Notes: a model not told the origin generated them from the letters alone. A stretch of 64,000 bases of DNA from Cryptomeria japonica (GCF_030272615.1 NC_081414.1:659072292-659136291); one strand, 5' to 3'. Counted from the stretch's first letter, positions 36,709 through 48,673 are shown. Numbers and translations are program-made.

Positions 36709-37358
36709 GACCTCAGCACAAGGAGTTCAAACATCACAATCCCCATGTCACTAGGTTGAATCCTGAAACCCTGAATGAACTCAGAAGAAAAGGGTTGTGT
36801 TTCCGGTGTAGGGAAAAATGGTCTCAAGATCATGTTTGCCCTAAGGGAGTTAAATTCAATCAGATTGAGTACTATTCTGCTGGTGAAAGTAGTTCTGATT
36901 TTTCCGACCAGCAATCTGATTTTGAAGAAAGTGAGGTAGAAAGAGCTCCAGAAGAGTCCGGAGATGAGAAGGAAAGTGGTGGAGTTTTGGCTCAGCTTTC
37001 GAGCTTCCAAAGAAACGAATCATTCAAGGTTCGAGGGATGATCAAAGGGCAGCGAATCGTTGCCTTGATTGACACTGGAGCAACACATAACTTCATTGAT
37101 GAAGTTGTGGTAGCAAAGAAGGGGCTGCAAACAGAGGAGTTTGAGGGCTTCAAGGTCATGGTTGCCGATGGATTCCATATTTCATGTACTAAGAAAATCT
37201 CGAACCTGACCATGCAATTGGGGAATTACGAAGTCAAGGATGACTTCTATGTAGTCCACATTGGAGATACTGATGCTGTCCTAGGCATTCAATGGCTGCG
37301 TTCTCTTGGGGAGATCTTGAATTTGCAGACTATGGAGCTGAAGTTTCAATCTAATTGA
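36660..37358 (+). CDS. Chromovirus zinc knuckle and aspartic protease
   Basis: After the frameshift the polyprotein continues with the zinc knuckle CFRCREKWSQDHVC (about 36797-36840), an acidic linker, and the retropepsin domain with its catalytic ALIDTGATHNFI (about 37063-37098) and the conserved DAVLGIQWL near 37270. The protease would process the polyprotein. A TGA at 37356-37358 interrupts the frame, and the same frame continues seven codons later with the RT linker, so this is a point nonsense mutation rather than a natural end. Confidence 0.85.
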   Translation, partial: FQKRDKGKRPQHRPPLRPQHKEFKHHNPHVTRLNPETLNELRRKGLCFRCREKWSQDHVCPKGVKFNQIEYYSAGESSSDFSDQQSDFEESEVERAPEESGDEKESGGVLAQLSSFQRNESFKVRGMIKGQRIVALIDTGATHNFIDEVVVAKKGLQTEEFEGFKVMVADGFHISCTKKISNLTMQLGNYEVKDDFYVVHIGDTDAVLGIQWLRSLGEILNLQTMELKFQSN

Positions 37359-38744
37359 AAGAAGATAGTTCTAAGAGGAATGTCCAATGGGGGCCCTCGG
37401 GTTGTGTCATTCAAAAGAATGGCAAGGCTGATCCGTCACGATCAAGCCGAGTGGGTTGCAGAGTGCATGATCCTTCCTGCTAGTCCGGTTGAGACTAAAC
37501 GAGACCATCCTCCTGATGTTCAGTCTCTACTCACGAAGAAGAGCAAGGTCTTTGCAGACTTGCCTCCTGGACCACCACCTGAACGGGGTTCAGAACATAT
37601 CATAGAGCTCAAGGAAGGAGCTAAACCGGTGATTACAACTCCATATCGGTACTCGAAGAGGCAAAAGGATGAGATTGAGAAGAATATTCAAGAACTCTTG
37701 AAGATGGGCTTCATTCGCCCAAGCAAGAGCCCCTTTGCATCTGCCGTGGTTCTTGTGAAGAAGAAGGATGGTACCATGCGCATGTGTGTGGACTATCGTG
37801 CTTTGAATCAAAGCACCATAAAAAACAGATACCCCATTCCCAAGATAGATGAGCTCATTGATGAGCTACATGGGGCCAAGTTCTTCTCGAAGATCGATTT
37901 GAGATCGGGTTACCATCAGATTCGAATGAGAGGATCGGATGTGGAGAAGACAGCTTTCAGATGTCACTATGGCCATTTCGAATTCTTAGTCATGCCATTT
38001 GGGTTGACTAACGCTCCGGCTACCTTTCAGTCTTGCATGAACCGTGTTTTTCAGAATCAGTTAAGGAGGTTTGTGTTGATTTTTTTTGATGACATTCTGA
38101 TTTACAGCAAGACTTGGGAGGATCATCTCAAGCACTTGGAGGAAGTGCTTAGTATTCTGGAATTTGAGAGTTTGTTCGCAAAAGCATCCAAATGTGAATT
38201 TGGAATGGAGGAGTTACTGTACCTTGGCCACATAATCAGTGCTGAGGGAGTAAAGGTGGATCCTGAAAAGATCAAGGCAGTAGTTGAGTGGCCACCTCCT
38301 GAGAACTTAACTCAGTTGAAAGGTTTTCTGGGTCTTTGTGGTTTTTATCGGAGATTCGTAAAGGGGTATTCACAGAATGCTGCTCCCCTTATTGATCTCA
38401 CCAGAAAGGGAGCCTTTTGTTGGTCAGAAAAGGCTCAAATTGTTTTTGACAAGTTCAAGAAGATCATGAGCTCGTGCCCGGTTCTGGCTATTCTGGATTT
38501 CTCCAAGCCATTCGAGCTGCAGTGTGATGCATCAGGTGAAGGAGTTGGGGCTGTCCTAATGCAAGACAAACACCCTATTGTGTTTGAGAGCCGAAAATTA
38601 AGGGGTGTGGAAAGAACATACTCAATTTATGACAAGGAAATGCTTGCCATTATGCATGCATTAGCCAAGTTCAGGCAGTACTTGGTGGGGAACAAGTTTG
38701 TGGTTAAGACTGACCACAATAGCCTCAAGCATTTCATGCACTAG
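37359..38744 (+). CDS. Chromovirus reverse transcriptase and RNase H (front part)
   Basis: The frame has the RT blocks in order: [17 protein letters not shown] near 37765, [13 protein letters not shown] near 37890, [15 protein letters not shown] near 37990, and the catalytic FFDDILIYS near 38085 (two Asp). RNase H follows with [13 protein letters not shown] (about 38520) and TDHNSLKHF (about 38715). Together they copy the RNA to DNA. A TAG at 38742-38744 stands where the family usually has Gln, consistent with a C-to-T transition. The integrase part continues in the same frame behind it. Confidence 0.9.
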   Translation, partial: KKIVLRGMSNGGPRVVSFKRMARLIRHDQAEWVAECMILPASPVETKRDHPPDVQSLLTKKSKVFADLPPGPPPERGSEHIIELKEGAKPVITTPYRYSKRQKDEIEKNIQELLKMGFIRPSKSPFASAVVLVKKKDGTMRMCVDYRALNQSTIKNRYPIPKIDELIDELHGAKFFSKIDLRSGYHQIRMRGSDVEKTAFRCHYGHFEFLVMPFGLTNAPATFQSCMNRVFQNQLRRFVLIFFDDILIYSKTWEDHLKHLEEVLSILEFESLFAKASKCEFGMEELLYLGHIISAEGVKVDPEKIKAVVEWPPPENLTQLKGFLGLCGFYRRFVKGYSQNAAPLIDLTRKGAFCWSEKAQIVFDKFKKIMSSCPVLAILDFSKPFELQCDASGEGVGAVLMQDKHPIVFESRKLRGVERTYSIYDKEMLAIMHALAKFRQYLVGNKFVVKTDHNSLKHFMH

Positions 38745-39344
38745 AAGGACCTAAATGAGAGGCAACAGAAATGGGTGAGTAAGCTTCAAGCTTATGACTT
38801 TGACATTGAATATGTCAAAGGGAAAAATAATATCGTGGCTGATGCTTTATCCAGGAGACCTCATCTTAGCTCATTGTGTGAGCTTACTGCAGATTGGAGA
38901 GACATGTTGCTTGCTGATTATGCCAAAAATCAATTTGCAACCAGCATTCTTGAGGGTACTTTTCATGATGAAAGGTACAAGGTGGTTGAGGGATTGATAC
39001 ACTATAAGGGAAGAATCTTTCTGGTGGTTGATTCTAAGCTTAAGAAGAAGATTCTTTTGACATTTCATGATATTCCGGTTGCTGGTCACCAAGGTTTTTT
39101 CAAGACATATAGGCAGATCCGAGAGAGGTTTTCTTGGAAAGGGTTGAAAGGAGAAGTACAACGCTACATTCAGGAGTGTCCTGTTTGTCAAGTGAACAAG
39201 AATGAGCATACATTACCAGCTGGTTTGCTGCAACCACTTCCTATTCCCAATCAAAAATGGGAAAGCATCTCGATGGATTTCATCACAGGGTTGCCCAAGG
39301 CCCAAGGCCCAAGGGAAGGATTGTATTTATGTAGTGGTGGATAG
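38745..39344 (+). CDS. Chromovirus RNase H end and integrase zinc domain
   Basis: In frame with the preceding piece after the TAG. It reads YVKGKNNIVADALSRR (end of RNase H), then the integrase HHCC zinc domain (HDIPVAGHQG...ECPVCQ, about 39060-39190), then the start of the catalytic core (SMDFITGLPKAQG, first Asp). The frame then runs off course at a CCCAAGG repeat at 39294-39314 and stops at 39344. Confidence 0.85.
   Translation, partial: KDLNERQQKWVSKLQAYDFDIEYVKGKNNIVADALSRRPHLSSLCELTADWRDMLLADYAKNQFATSILEGTFHDERYKVVEGLIHYKGRIFLVVDSKLKKKILLTFHDIPVAGHQGFFKTYRQIRERFSWKGLKGEVQRYIQECPVCQVNKNEHTLPAGLLQPLPIPNQKWESISMDFITGLPKAQGPREGLYLCSGG
39294..39314 (+). repeat. CCCAAGG x3, frameshifting microrepeat in integrase
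   Basis: Three tandem CCCAAGG units lie inside the integrase core. Two would keep the frame into KDCIYVVVDRL, so one 7-bp unit is extra. This is a slippage-type duplication that inactivates the integrase of this copy. Confidence 0.8.
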
Positions 39345-40362
39345 GCTAACCAAATTTGCTCATTTCTTCGCCATTACCAACACTTTTTCTGCAGCCCAAG
39401 TTGCAGATCTGTTTTTTCGAGAGGTGTTTAGGCTGCATGGGTTGCCAAAGAACATTGTGAGTGATAGGGACAGCAAGTTCCTAAGTACTTTTTGGCAAGA
39501 AGTCTTCAGAATGAGTGGTACTATGCTCACTCCAAGCACTAGTTACCATCCCCAAACAGATGGACAAACGGAAGTAGTGAACAAGTGGTTGGAAGGCTAC
39601 TTGAGAAACTATGTGTCAGAACAGCAGAGAGCTTGGGTCAAGTGGCTGCATATAGGCGAGTACTACTACAATTCTTCTTTTCATATGTCGATTAAGATGT
39701 CTCCTTTCTTGGCTCTTTATGGGTATGAAGCACCTAGCTTTGCCGATTTGGTGTTTGGTGAGAGCAGAGCACCCCAAGCCAAGGACTTGTTGCAGCAAAG
39801 TCAAGACATCATGAAATCCTTGAAGGATAATCTGCAGATTGCACAAAATCAGCAGAAGATGTATGCTGATCAGAGACGTGTTGAGCGTTCTTTCGAGGTT
39901 GGGGATATGGCTTATCTCCGATTGCAGCCTTACAGACAGTCTACTCTCAAGAAGAGTGGAGCTGAGAAGCTCAAACCTCATTTCTATGGGCCATTCAGGG
40001 TCATCAGAAAAGTTGGGGCAGTAGCTTATGAGTTAGAGCTACCTTCTGATAGCCGAGTGCATAATGTTTTCCACGTGTCTCGCCTCAAGAAGGCACTTGG
40101 ACATAATGTGGTTGCTTCATCACAGTTGCCGCCTTTGGATGAGGAGGGACAGTTAGTTCTAATTCCAGAGGAGATACTTGATTTCAGAGAACGTTCTTTG
40201 AGGAAAAGAACTATCAGAGAATACCTGGTGAAGTGGAAGAACCTGCCTATGGAGGATGCGACTTGGGAAAGTGATGAGATTCTGCAGCATCCTGGTTTGC
40301 GATTGCTTAAGGACAAGCAATCTTGGGGAGGGCGGACTGTAATGTCCCCTTCTCAGACCTGA
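39315..40362 (+). CDS. Chromovirus integrase core and chromodomain
   Basis: The shifted frame continues the integrase core: VVVDRLTKFAHF, the SDRDSKFLSTFWQE block with the second Asp (about 39462), and the YHPQTDGQTEVVNKWLE block with the Glu (about 39545). The C-terminal GPFRVIRKVG and HNVFHVSRLKK parts follow. The end of the protein (about 40165-40310) is a chromodomain (ILDFRERSLRKRTIREYLVK, then WKNLPMEDATWE), which in this clade directs insertion to marked chromatin. The stop overlaps the start of the 3' LTR. Confidence 0.9.
40322..40337 (+). other. Polypurine tract
   Basis: CTTGGGGAGGGCGGAC lies directly before the 3' LTR, the expected place of the plus-strand primer. Confidence 0.75.
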
Positions 40363-42078
40363 TCTTTGACTTGGTCATTATTGGCTTCAAGGCATGATTG
40401 AAGAGTTAAGTTGATATATTTAATTAAAAGGTCACGTTTTAATATTATATTCGAACGTTGACCCCTTGGCCTAGTCTATTGACTTTATGTTGTTTTGAAA
40501 AGTGGGCTTTTTGAGGGTGGCGCCTTCATTAAAGATTATTTTATTAATTTCCAAAGTCAAAGCAAGCTTAATGTGAGCGCATTTATCAAGGTATTGAATT
40601 TAATTAAAATATCAATATTAAGCTTGAAAGGAAAAGGACGCCATCTTGGAGAAAGGATTAGGGTTTGGATATTGAAGTGGATTTTAGGGTTTCGTGAAGT
40701 CAACAGGAAGTTATAAAAGGAAGACTTTGAGCATCATTTCACATCTTTGGTCTACAGTATTGTTATGTTGCCGGTTTGGCTCTGGGTTTGCTTCTAGGAA
40801 TGAAGGCCTCCTAGCTTGGGCATCACTTCTTGTTTGTAAGACAACAACTAGTGGTGATTTTAGTTTAGTTTGTGAGTTCCTTGAAATTTGTGCATTGTAA
40901 TCAGCATTGTAGTTCTTAGTTTCTGATTTTTGCATATTAGAAGTTCCTGGTTTTTGCATGTTAGCTTCAGCAGATTGGATGTTTAATTCATAAATCAAAA
41001 AAGACAAAGAAATTCGTTGTGGGTATTGCATATTCCCTTCCATATAGGGAGGGCGCCTATGTGTGCCAATTTGTAGATTTATTTGTGAAGCATCAGATTT
41101 TTAAAAGAGAAATCGCCCTTTCCAGCTGGGTCGTACCTTTGCTGTCTTGGGAATTGTGCATTGAGTGTTAGATGCTTTTAAAGTTTGTTTTCTATTCTTA
41201 GTCTGAGCGCCTCCTTTCTATTAGAGTTTTGCAATTGATATCAAGCATTTTGAATGAGTAAAGAGTGAGTTCCGAGCATTTCAAAGGAATCCTATGTTGC
41301 TGGTTATTTGTTGAAAGGTGCAGGTCTGTTAAATCAATTTGGAGAAATCTGCAGTATCTTTATTCAATGGTGGTGAGAGTTCTTTGAAAGCGATGGGAAT
41401 GCTTCATTGAAGATTTATTCAAGTCTGGAGAAAAGGTTGGATCTGTTTATTGCCATTTCCGTTAATCTTACTTCTCAGCAAAGGAATTCATTAATATTGT
41501 ACCTCTCTATTTATATGCTGATACGTATTGTTTGCAAGATTTCATCTTTCATAGTGTAAGCTGGCAGTAGTACTGACAGCAGAGTATAATCTTGCTTTAT
41601 CAAATTGTAATGCTCTTCTTACTTTCAGCATTTGATATTGTATTTAATTGACCTCCGCCCTATGGTAGCTACTTTCCCATTCTGGGTTAGCAAGCACATT
41701 CTGGGTGTTGAGTATTTCCAGCTTCCGCATTTCTTTTCAAGCATTGTTTTGTAATCACTCCACCATATGGTCGCCCCTCACTCCATTCTGGATTGGGTAG
41801 CACATACTTGGTGTAGAGTTCCCTTTCAGCATTTAGGGTAGAAGATCCTCTGACCATATGCTCGCCATCATCGGCGCCATTCTTGGTTAGAGTTACTGCA
41901 TAAGCAATTTGTTTTAGATCCTCTGACCAATGCTCACACCTTGCCCACAACGGGATCCTGGTGTACATTCTGGTTAGAGTTGCTTCAGCACGTTTTGGTT
42001 TATCTTCTAACCTTAACGGGTGCATTGAATGTAATTTGTAATTTGTACAAACGAAAAAATTTGGCTCGGAATATTTCA
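40338..42078 (+). repeat. 3' LTR of the chromovirus
   Basis: 1,741 bp, the same length as the 5' LTR, about 25 differences by eye, followed by the target duplication GGATT at 42079-42083. Confidence 0.95.
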
Positions 42079-42539
42079 GGATTGCTATTATTGTTAGTTA
42101 AGCATTGTAAGTGATACATGATTGATGAAATGTGATATGTGCCTCTTGCATGTATAGAGAGTTGGATATGTATGAAGCTCAGCTCCTTTTTATGTGCTTT
42201 AATGAGCACCACGCTTTTAGTTGTAAGGAATATGGCCTCATACCATCTGATAATAATTTTCATTTAAAGTGCAGCATTTCTATTTCCATATTTAGTTGAA
42301 CTTGAGATTCTAGTCTGATTTTTTATGGTTAACTATTGGAGCTTTTCTCATGATCCAAAAGGGTTTTTCTAGGGACCCGCTCCACCAAGGATAAGTCTCC
42401 AATCATAGGTTAAGGAAATTTTTCAACTATTCAAGTGCAACCATCCTGAAGGTAGTTAAAACTGTTCTAAGCAGTGACAACATAGATGATAATGGAAAAT
42501 TTTGCACAAGAGCATTAATTCTGAAAGATTTTAAAGAAA

Positions 42540-43266
42540 AAATGCCAACAGCTATTGTTCATTTGAAATAGATATCTGCAATCCTAATTCCATAGGTGTA
42601 GACATGGGTTTCGAATCCATCATTCTAAACTTCTCAAGCAGTGTCTTGGCATATTTTCCTTAAGATACAAAGATATGATGATTAGTTTTTCATACCTCTA
42701 AGCCAAGACAATAGTGTAGTAGCTCGAGATGTTTTGAGTTGTCCGTGATAGCTAGGTCATCAACATATACATTAATTATCACAATATCCCCTCCTTGATC
42801 CTTGAGGTAGAGATTTGGATCATATGGATGCCTATTGAAACCATGTTATAGCAAATGTTCATTGCATACCTTTTCTTCTTTACCAGGTGAAATGTATCCT
42901 TTTGGTTGGGTCATATAAACCTCCTCCTTAAGGTCTCCATTGAGAAATTCACTTTTTACATCCATTTGATACAATTTCCATCCAAATTGTGTAGCTAAAG
43001 AAAAAATCATTCTAACAGTTTTAAATTTTTGTTGTGGGAGCAAATGTTGCCTCATAGTCAATCCCTTCTTTCTAGGCATAACCCTTAGCTACAAGTTTGG
43101 CCTTATGTTTTATCTATACTATCATCTGCCTTAGTCTTAAATATCCATTTACATCCAATTACTTTCTTACCAGGTGGTAGATCAACAAGCTCCCAAGTCT
43201 TGTTTTTCATTAGAGTTTGATACTCTGCATTCATTGCCTCTTTCCAAGTCTTTGATTCTAGTTCTA
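42540..43266 (-). pseudogene. Copia reverse transcriptase piece
   Basis: The minus strand reads ELESKTWKEAMNAEYQ and ELVDLPPGKKVIGCKWIFK (about 43135-43265), then KMDVKSEFLNGDL-like sequence near 42950 and YVDDLAITDNSKHLE near 42740, the catalytic YVDD included. It then decays through a KYAKTLLEKF block near 42635. Stops and frame changes are present. It is the downstream part of a minus-strand copia element cut in two by the solo LTR to the right. Confidence 0.8.
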
Positions 43267-45417
43267 TGTAATGTCCCCTTCTCATTTCTAGACTAATGGA
43301 TGGAGTCAGCCTATTTTGGAAACCCGTAGGCTAACCAGAGACTAAATTAGGGTTTTTGTCTTCAGGAAGGTTTTCAGAGAGGTGTTTGCCGGAGTTCTAT
43401 AGTTTTCTCTCTGGATTCTGTCTAGGTTTTTCGTGAGCTTCAAGATGGTATAACATGTATTCCAATCAGAGAGGATGTCTGAATTTACTATTTTGAGAGC
43501 TCCAACATGGTTTGACATGCAAATTCTTCAAAGATGATTTCCAGACTTACTATTTTTAGTAAGTCACGATGGCTGCTCAAAATGTGGTAAAAATCACTTG
43601 GAAACACTTACTATTTTTAGCAGTATGCTATTTTTAGTTGTACTATTTTTAGCAGGGGTTCAACTGGTCAATTCGGATGGCTATTTCCGGCAAGCTAGTT
43701 TGAGCAGTTTATCTTCCAACATTTTTGGAGCTTGTTTTGGCAAGTTAAGTATTTGATGAAAAATGGTGTTTTAAATTAAATTATAACTTAAGGCAAAATT
43801 TGGACAATTTATTTAAGGGGGATTGCTTAAGTTATATTGATATCTAAAATCATTTCCTTAATTATATGTGGCAAATTCTTGGTTGAGGAAAATATTTTAT
43901 AAGTGAATTATTAAGGCAAGATGGTCTCCTTAGGAGGAAAATAAGACAATTTTATGATATAATTCACTTTATTCTTTGGACACCATAATACACTTTATTG
44001 ATGTATTTTTTATAAAGTGTATTTGCCACCATGTGATGGGCGATTTTGGGAAAAATCAAATGAAATGCAAATTAAGGAAATTGGAATGTCATTGTTTAAT
44101 CCCATATTGGAGGGAAAAGAAGGTTGATTTGAGGAGAAGTTATAAATATGTGCCTTGGCCTTCATTTGAGACTGTCTATGAATATTATAACGAAGTGTTG
44201 CCGAAATGCCGTTTGAATGATTCGAGGAATGCTTACCTCCTAGATTGAATGCTTAGCTTCTCGCTTGGAAGATAGCGACTAGTTGGGACTGTGCGACTGT
44301 TCTTCACTCAAGAGAATAGATGGAATTCAATGCGAAGTTTTTGATTGAAGTATTTTGATTCTAGTGTGTTGTGTGTGAGTTCCAAGTTGCTGGTTTTTAG
44401 TGTGATGTAGGTGTGTTTTGCTCACAAGTCTCTGCATGGTCATCTACCAATTTTGGGTATTGGCTCGTTATTTCTCTATGCTCTAGGCGATCATTCCTGT
44501 AATTTTTTAGTGCTTATCTTGGAGTTATTATTTTTAAAATGCAAATCGAATTTCTGCCCTAGGTGTACCATGCTGAAGCTGCCTTGGGATGCGTGCAAAA
44601 TAGTTTTGGGTCTGTTGGTTGTGTTTTGTTAGTTCTAGCTTAATTGCCTATCTCCTAGCTTTCATTTGCATCTGATTTAGGGTCATTCAGTTGAATGTGG
44701 GCAAAGTTGTGAGCATTTTTTGTGAGTTTTGTAGTTGTTAGTCTACGTATTTCCATATTACTGTTTGCATAACAGATTCTGAAGATTGATAGTGAGAAGT
44801 AAGTTTTTTGGAGTGGTTAGTCTTTGGTGGTTGTGGAGTGCATATCTTATCATTTGCAGCAATGGACAGTGATGTTCTTATTTTGAAATCTCATGCTATA
44901 TATTGTAAAGCTGATTAGTAGTACTAACAGCTATTTCTTTCTGGATTGTAACACGACCCACTGAATAAGTGGAAGAGGTTGGCTTTTCCGCCTACCTTAT
45001 CTTATTGTAATATTGTCCTTCCGCTGAATTAGTGGTTGAGTAGATTGTAATTTTCATTTTCAGTCCTCCCACTGAACAAGTGGTCGAGTGATTGTTGCTC
45101 ATTTCAGTTTCTTAGATTTTGTAATTTGGCTGGTTGCACTGCCAAACTACTATGGAAATCTCTATCACCCACTGGATAAGCGGAAGGGGTTGGCTTGCCG
45201 CCCAACAGTGTAATTTGCATTGTAATTTTCAGTTGATTATTGAAGCTAACGATCCCCTTGTCACCGTATGCTCTCACCTTCCCACACTGGGCTCTTAGTG
45301 ATCAGAAAGTTGAAGGGTTACTTTCAGCAGTGTTTTGATTATCATTTTCTAACCCTAACGGGTGCTTGTAATGTTTGTAACTGGAAATTTTTGAAAAAAA
45401 AGTAAGGGGATATTGCA
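43267..45417 (+). mobile_element. Solo LTR, 2,151 bp
   Basis: It starts TGTAATGTCCCC and ends ATATTGCA, with a perfect 5-bp target duplication TTCTA (43262-43266 and 45418-45422). It sits inside a copia pol, whose RT resumes on either side. Start motif and 3' features (an 'accctaacgggtgc' block near 45350) match the chromovirus LTR at 33717, so it comes from a related gypsy family. No internal sequence remains, so it is the product of LTR-LTR recombination. Four short inverted repeats lie at 44957-45183. Small frames such as 43976-44248 have no domain. Confidence 0.9.
44957..45183 (+). repeat. Four stem-loop motifs in the solo LTR
   Basis: Short motifs of the form CCACTGAATAAGTGG occur at 44957-44972, 45021-45035, 45068-45083 and 45168-45183, each able to pair CC(A/G)CT with AG(T/C)GG around a 5-6 base loop. 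The second copy keeps pairing through a G-T wobble. They lie in the presumed R/U5 part, where the chromovirus LTR has a comparable series of 'ccatatgg' blocks. Confidence 0.6.
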
Positions 45418-47340
45418 TTCTATGGCTCAAAGTTATCAACAACTAAATCTATTAGTGCTAGCTTTATCTCATTGTGAGCCATGTTGCAGGTCCTTGGTCC
45501 TGAAGTGGAATTGTCTGGGACTCCATCTTTGCATCACAAATGGTACTAGTATACCACTTAGTCATAGGCCATGTGACATTTGTAGTTGTTCAATTAAATT
45601 GACGATCAACATTCCAATCCAAGGTGAAAATAGGAGCATTGTTTGAAGCAAGTGATGAAGTGGAAGAAGTTATCTCGTTTTTCTTAACAAAAATGACATC
45701 TTTGCTAATGTATATTTTCTTTGTGTGATCATCAACAAAAGGCTGAAAGTACTTGAATCCATTGTGACTAGGTGCCATGGGCCCACACAGATCGGTTTGC
45801 ACCAACTACAAAGGTTGGATTGCACAATGTTCACTAGGATAGAAAGGTGCTTGATGTTGTTTTCCAGCAATACAACTGGAACAAATAGCACTCAACTTCT
45901 CAAGTGAAGGAAGCCCTTTAACCATACTTTTCTTACTAAGTCTAAGTAAATAACTAGTGCTTAAATCACCAAAATCTGCAATTCCATAACATAGCAAGGT
46001 CACTATCCTCAGTCACTAAGGCTTGATTATTGTCAATTGTATCAAGCCTAAACATTTTACCAATTTCAAAGGCATGTGCAACAATCTTTGAATTTTAAGA
46101 CCTATCAGGGATGACACATACCTCTTCATCCTACTTTTTGTCAAACTCAATTCTAAAGTTGTGATCAAGAAACTGATTAACAAATATGAGATTTTTGGTT
46201 AGTCCTAGCACATACAAAATTTCAATGAGCCTACAATGATGTATGCCAAACTAAAAGAGATATTACCAATACCTTGGATGTCATAGGTGGTATAATCTCC
46301 AAGAGAGACTTTACCATGATAGGGTTTCAATATGAGAAACCACTCATTTTGTCCAGTCATGTGCTTTTTAGCACTTGAGTCCACATACCGAATTGAGGTT
46401 GATTGTGAACTATCTTTTGAAGTGTGGGCTGAAAACATGCATTTCTCTTCTGGAGACTCTTCCACTTCAGCAACATTGCCATGTTGTTTCCATTTGTGCT
46501 TTTGTTCGCACTATTTATTGCCACTTTGAAATGGCTTCTTTGGATGCGATTTATTGTTGAATGATCCTTTGGACAAGGAGTTGTACCAACAATTTTTCAC
46601 ATCATGTCCAATCCTATCACAAATTGAACATTTCTTCCAAGATTTGGATGAATTACTTGATTTGGGAGGTCCACAAAATTTCTTCATAAGCTTCTTTCCT
46701 TTATGACGTGTGGTCATTGCATGATCATCCTCACCATGATCCTACCTTATAGATTCTTCTTTCTTAAGTAAGTTCATAAGTTTCTCAAAACTGGGTGTTT
46801 GTTCTATGACATTCAAAGTTGTCACATCACTTTGTATCTGGAAGGTAGTGCCTATAGAACAATAGGCACTAAGACTACATCATCAATTGTTTCTCCCAAT
46901 GCTTGTAGGGAAGCTCTCAACTCAGCAATCCTTTTAAGAAAGGATTCCACTTGTTCTTCGTTCTTCATCTTTAGGCCATGTAGCTGACTTTGCAAATTCA
47001 AGATCTAATTTTGATTCTTCACCTCATACATTGTCCTGAGCTTGTCCCATGCATCTTTGGCTATGTATGAATCTAAAATGAAAGGCTGAACTTCATGATA
47101 CACGTTGAACATAATGATCAATTTTGTCTTTTTGTCGTCTTGATCAAATTTCTTCTACTCATCAACATCAACCTTATGTCATGTAGTGGTATCATTGACC
47201 ACATTCCAAACCTCCTCAAACTGAAGTTGAGTTTTGAGTTTAATTTTCCTTGTGGAATAGTTATTTTTGCATAGCAAGTGAGAGTCTGAAAGAAGGAATT
47301 GTTAAAAAACTCCCTGCCATTGTTTTAGTTAAAAATAGAT
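45418..47340 (-). pseudogene. Copia gag, protease and integrase, decayed
   Basis: On the minus strand from right to left: gag (AKDAWDKLRTMYEVKNQN near 47030, VESFLKRIAELRASLQ near 46920), a zinc knuckle CSICDRIGHDVKNC near 46580-46625, and a protease remnant (RYVDSSAKKHMTGQNEW near 46360, the catalytic Asp kept but the Gly lost). The gag-pre-integrase region follows (CSSCIAGKQHQAPFY near 45850), then an integrase start (QTDLCGPMAPSHNG near 45785) and a VDDHTKKIYI block near 45730. Stops and shifts are scattered. It continues, beyond the solo LTR, into the RT piece at 42540-43266. Confidence 0.8.
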
Positions 47341-47639
47341 GCTTGTTTGTCCTAATTCTCATCACTCAAATCAGCAATACGCCATAGAGGAGAGGATACT
47401 TTAGGCAGAAAAATAACACCTTAAAAATATCACAGAGTTGAATGAAAAAACACCCATAAACCTTTTGAAGCTCTCCTAGACTAGGGTAAATGAGATGGAT
47501 GACAGTTTTATACCAAAAATAACACTAAAAAAATACACATTTAAATGTTGGTTTTCCTGTAGCTCATGCCATCTATTTCAAATAATGTTAAAACAGCTTA
47601 TAACACAATGCTCTCTACAACCTTGTTCAAACAAAAGTG

Positions 47640-48299
47640 TTGTGAGTTTTGATTTACTTGACATACACTAGACCAAATATTAGTTTTGCCGTTAATTATC
47701 TTTCACGATTCATGCGAGAACCAAAGATGTATCATTGGAAAGCAACAAAATGGGTACTCAGGTATATCCAAGGTACAATAAATCATGGTCTAGAATATAA
47801 AAGGAATGATCAATTCTTCTTGATAGGATACACAGATGCAGATTATGCAAGTTTTGTTGATGATAGGAAATCCGCATCAGGATTTGTTTTTTTCTTGGGT
47901 TCAAGTCCTATTGCTTGGGGAAGTAAGAAACAAGCCATAGTTGCCCATTCCTCAATAGAATCAGAATTCAGCAAGTGCAGCAATTTGAGAAGAAGTTTGG
48001 CTACATCACATATTAGAAGGATTGGGAGTGCCTCAAAACCAACCCACAATCCTCTATTGTGGCAATCGATGTTCTCAAGCTTGTTCATAATCCACTATTT
48101 CATGAACGGACCAAGCATATTGAAGTTAACTGTCACTTCATACAAGAACATGTTCAGCAAAATAACATTCAGCTCCAATTCTAATCAACTCAGGAACAAC
48201 ATACTCACATCTTCACCAGGCCTCTTGCACATGTAAAGTTTGGTACTTTTCAAGATTCTCTTATTAGTACTTTAAAGCAATGATGTAATAAGGGGAGAA
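47640..48299 (+). pseudogene. Copia RT end and RNase H, opposite strand
   Basis: The plus strand reads YTRPNISFAVNYLSRFM, then GYTDADYASFVDDRKSASGF (about 47828-47885) and WGSKKQAIVAHSSIESEF, the copia RNase H blocks. After a frameshift near 47970 it continues in another frame (LEGLGVPQNQPTILYC, then HERTKHIEVNCHFIQE near 48105). It ends at a polypurine-like AAGGGGAGAA directly before an LTR start at 48300. It is a different element from the minus-strand copia to its left. Confidence 0.8.
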
Positions 48300-48520
48300 T
48301 GTTGGATATTCCATAATTCATCCTTCAATTGTTATTTTTGTTTAGTTGTTTTGTTTTGTTATTATTTGGTAGCATATTTAGGATATTGTTTGTTATTTAG
48401 ATTTTGTTCAACCTATGGTTCATGGGATTCATCATATTTTATTGTATAAATATGTGACTACTAATGCAATGTAAAATCAACCTGAGCCTTATGCTCTATA
48501 AGTTGTCTATGCAACGGATG
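48300..48520 (+). repeat. Short copia LTR
   Basis: It starts TGTTGGATATTCC right after a polypurine tract, has a TATA-like TGTATAAATATGTG near 48445, and ends near 48518 just before ATGGTGAGGAAAGCC. The latter resembles a decayed TGGTATCAGAGCC primer site. So the LTR has a 3' end of copia pol on its left and a possible primer site on its right, as in a tandem arrangement or an LTR shared by recombination. Confidence 0.5.
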
Positions 48521-48673
48521 GTGAGGAAAGCCTTATTAAGCTTCTAGTGACGTCTTTGGGTATGGTGGAGGCATTGCAGGAGGGCTTGAGTTCGAGATGA
48601 AAGAAGTGCTTCTCCTAGTGCTCCAAGCTTCTACTAATGCTATGGTGAGTAGACTCGGGCTAGGAAACAGTGA

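Larger units (their letters stand above)
33717..42078 (+). mobile_element. Chromodomain gypsy (chromovirus) LTR retrotransposon
   Basis: A full-length 8,362-bp element with a perfect 5-bp target duplication, GGATT, at 33712-33716 and 42079-42083. The two LTRs are both 1,741 bp, TG...CA, and I count about 25 differences between them, nearly all transitions (about 1.4%). The interior has an initiator-Met primer site, gag, zinc knuckle, protease, RT, RNase H, integrase and a C-terminal chromodomain, in the gypsy order. At least four lesions break the polyprotein, so this copy cannot make the whole product. It lies in the hydrolase intron, antisense to that gene. Confidence 0.95.

Noticed and set aside
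38073-38099. FFDDIL in the RT as a lost catalytic site
   Set aside because: The two catalytic Asp are present, and Phe in place of Tyr is a normal variant of gypsy reverse transcriptases.
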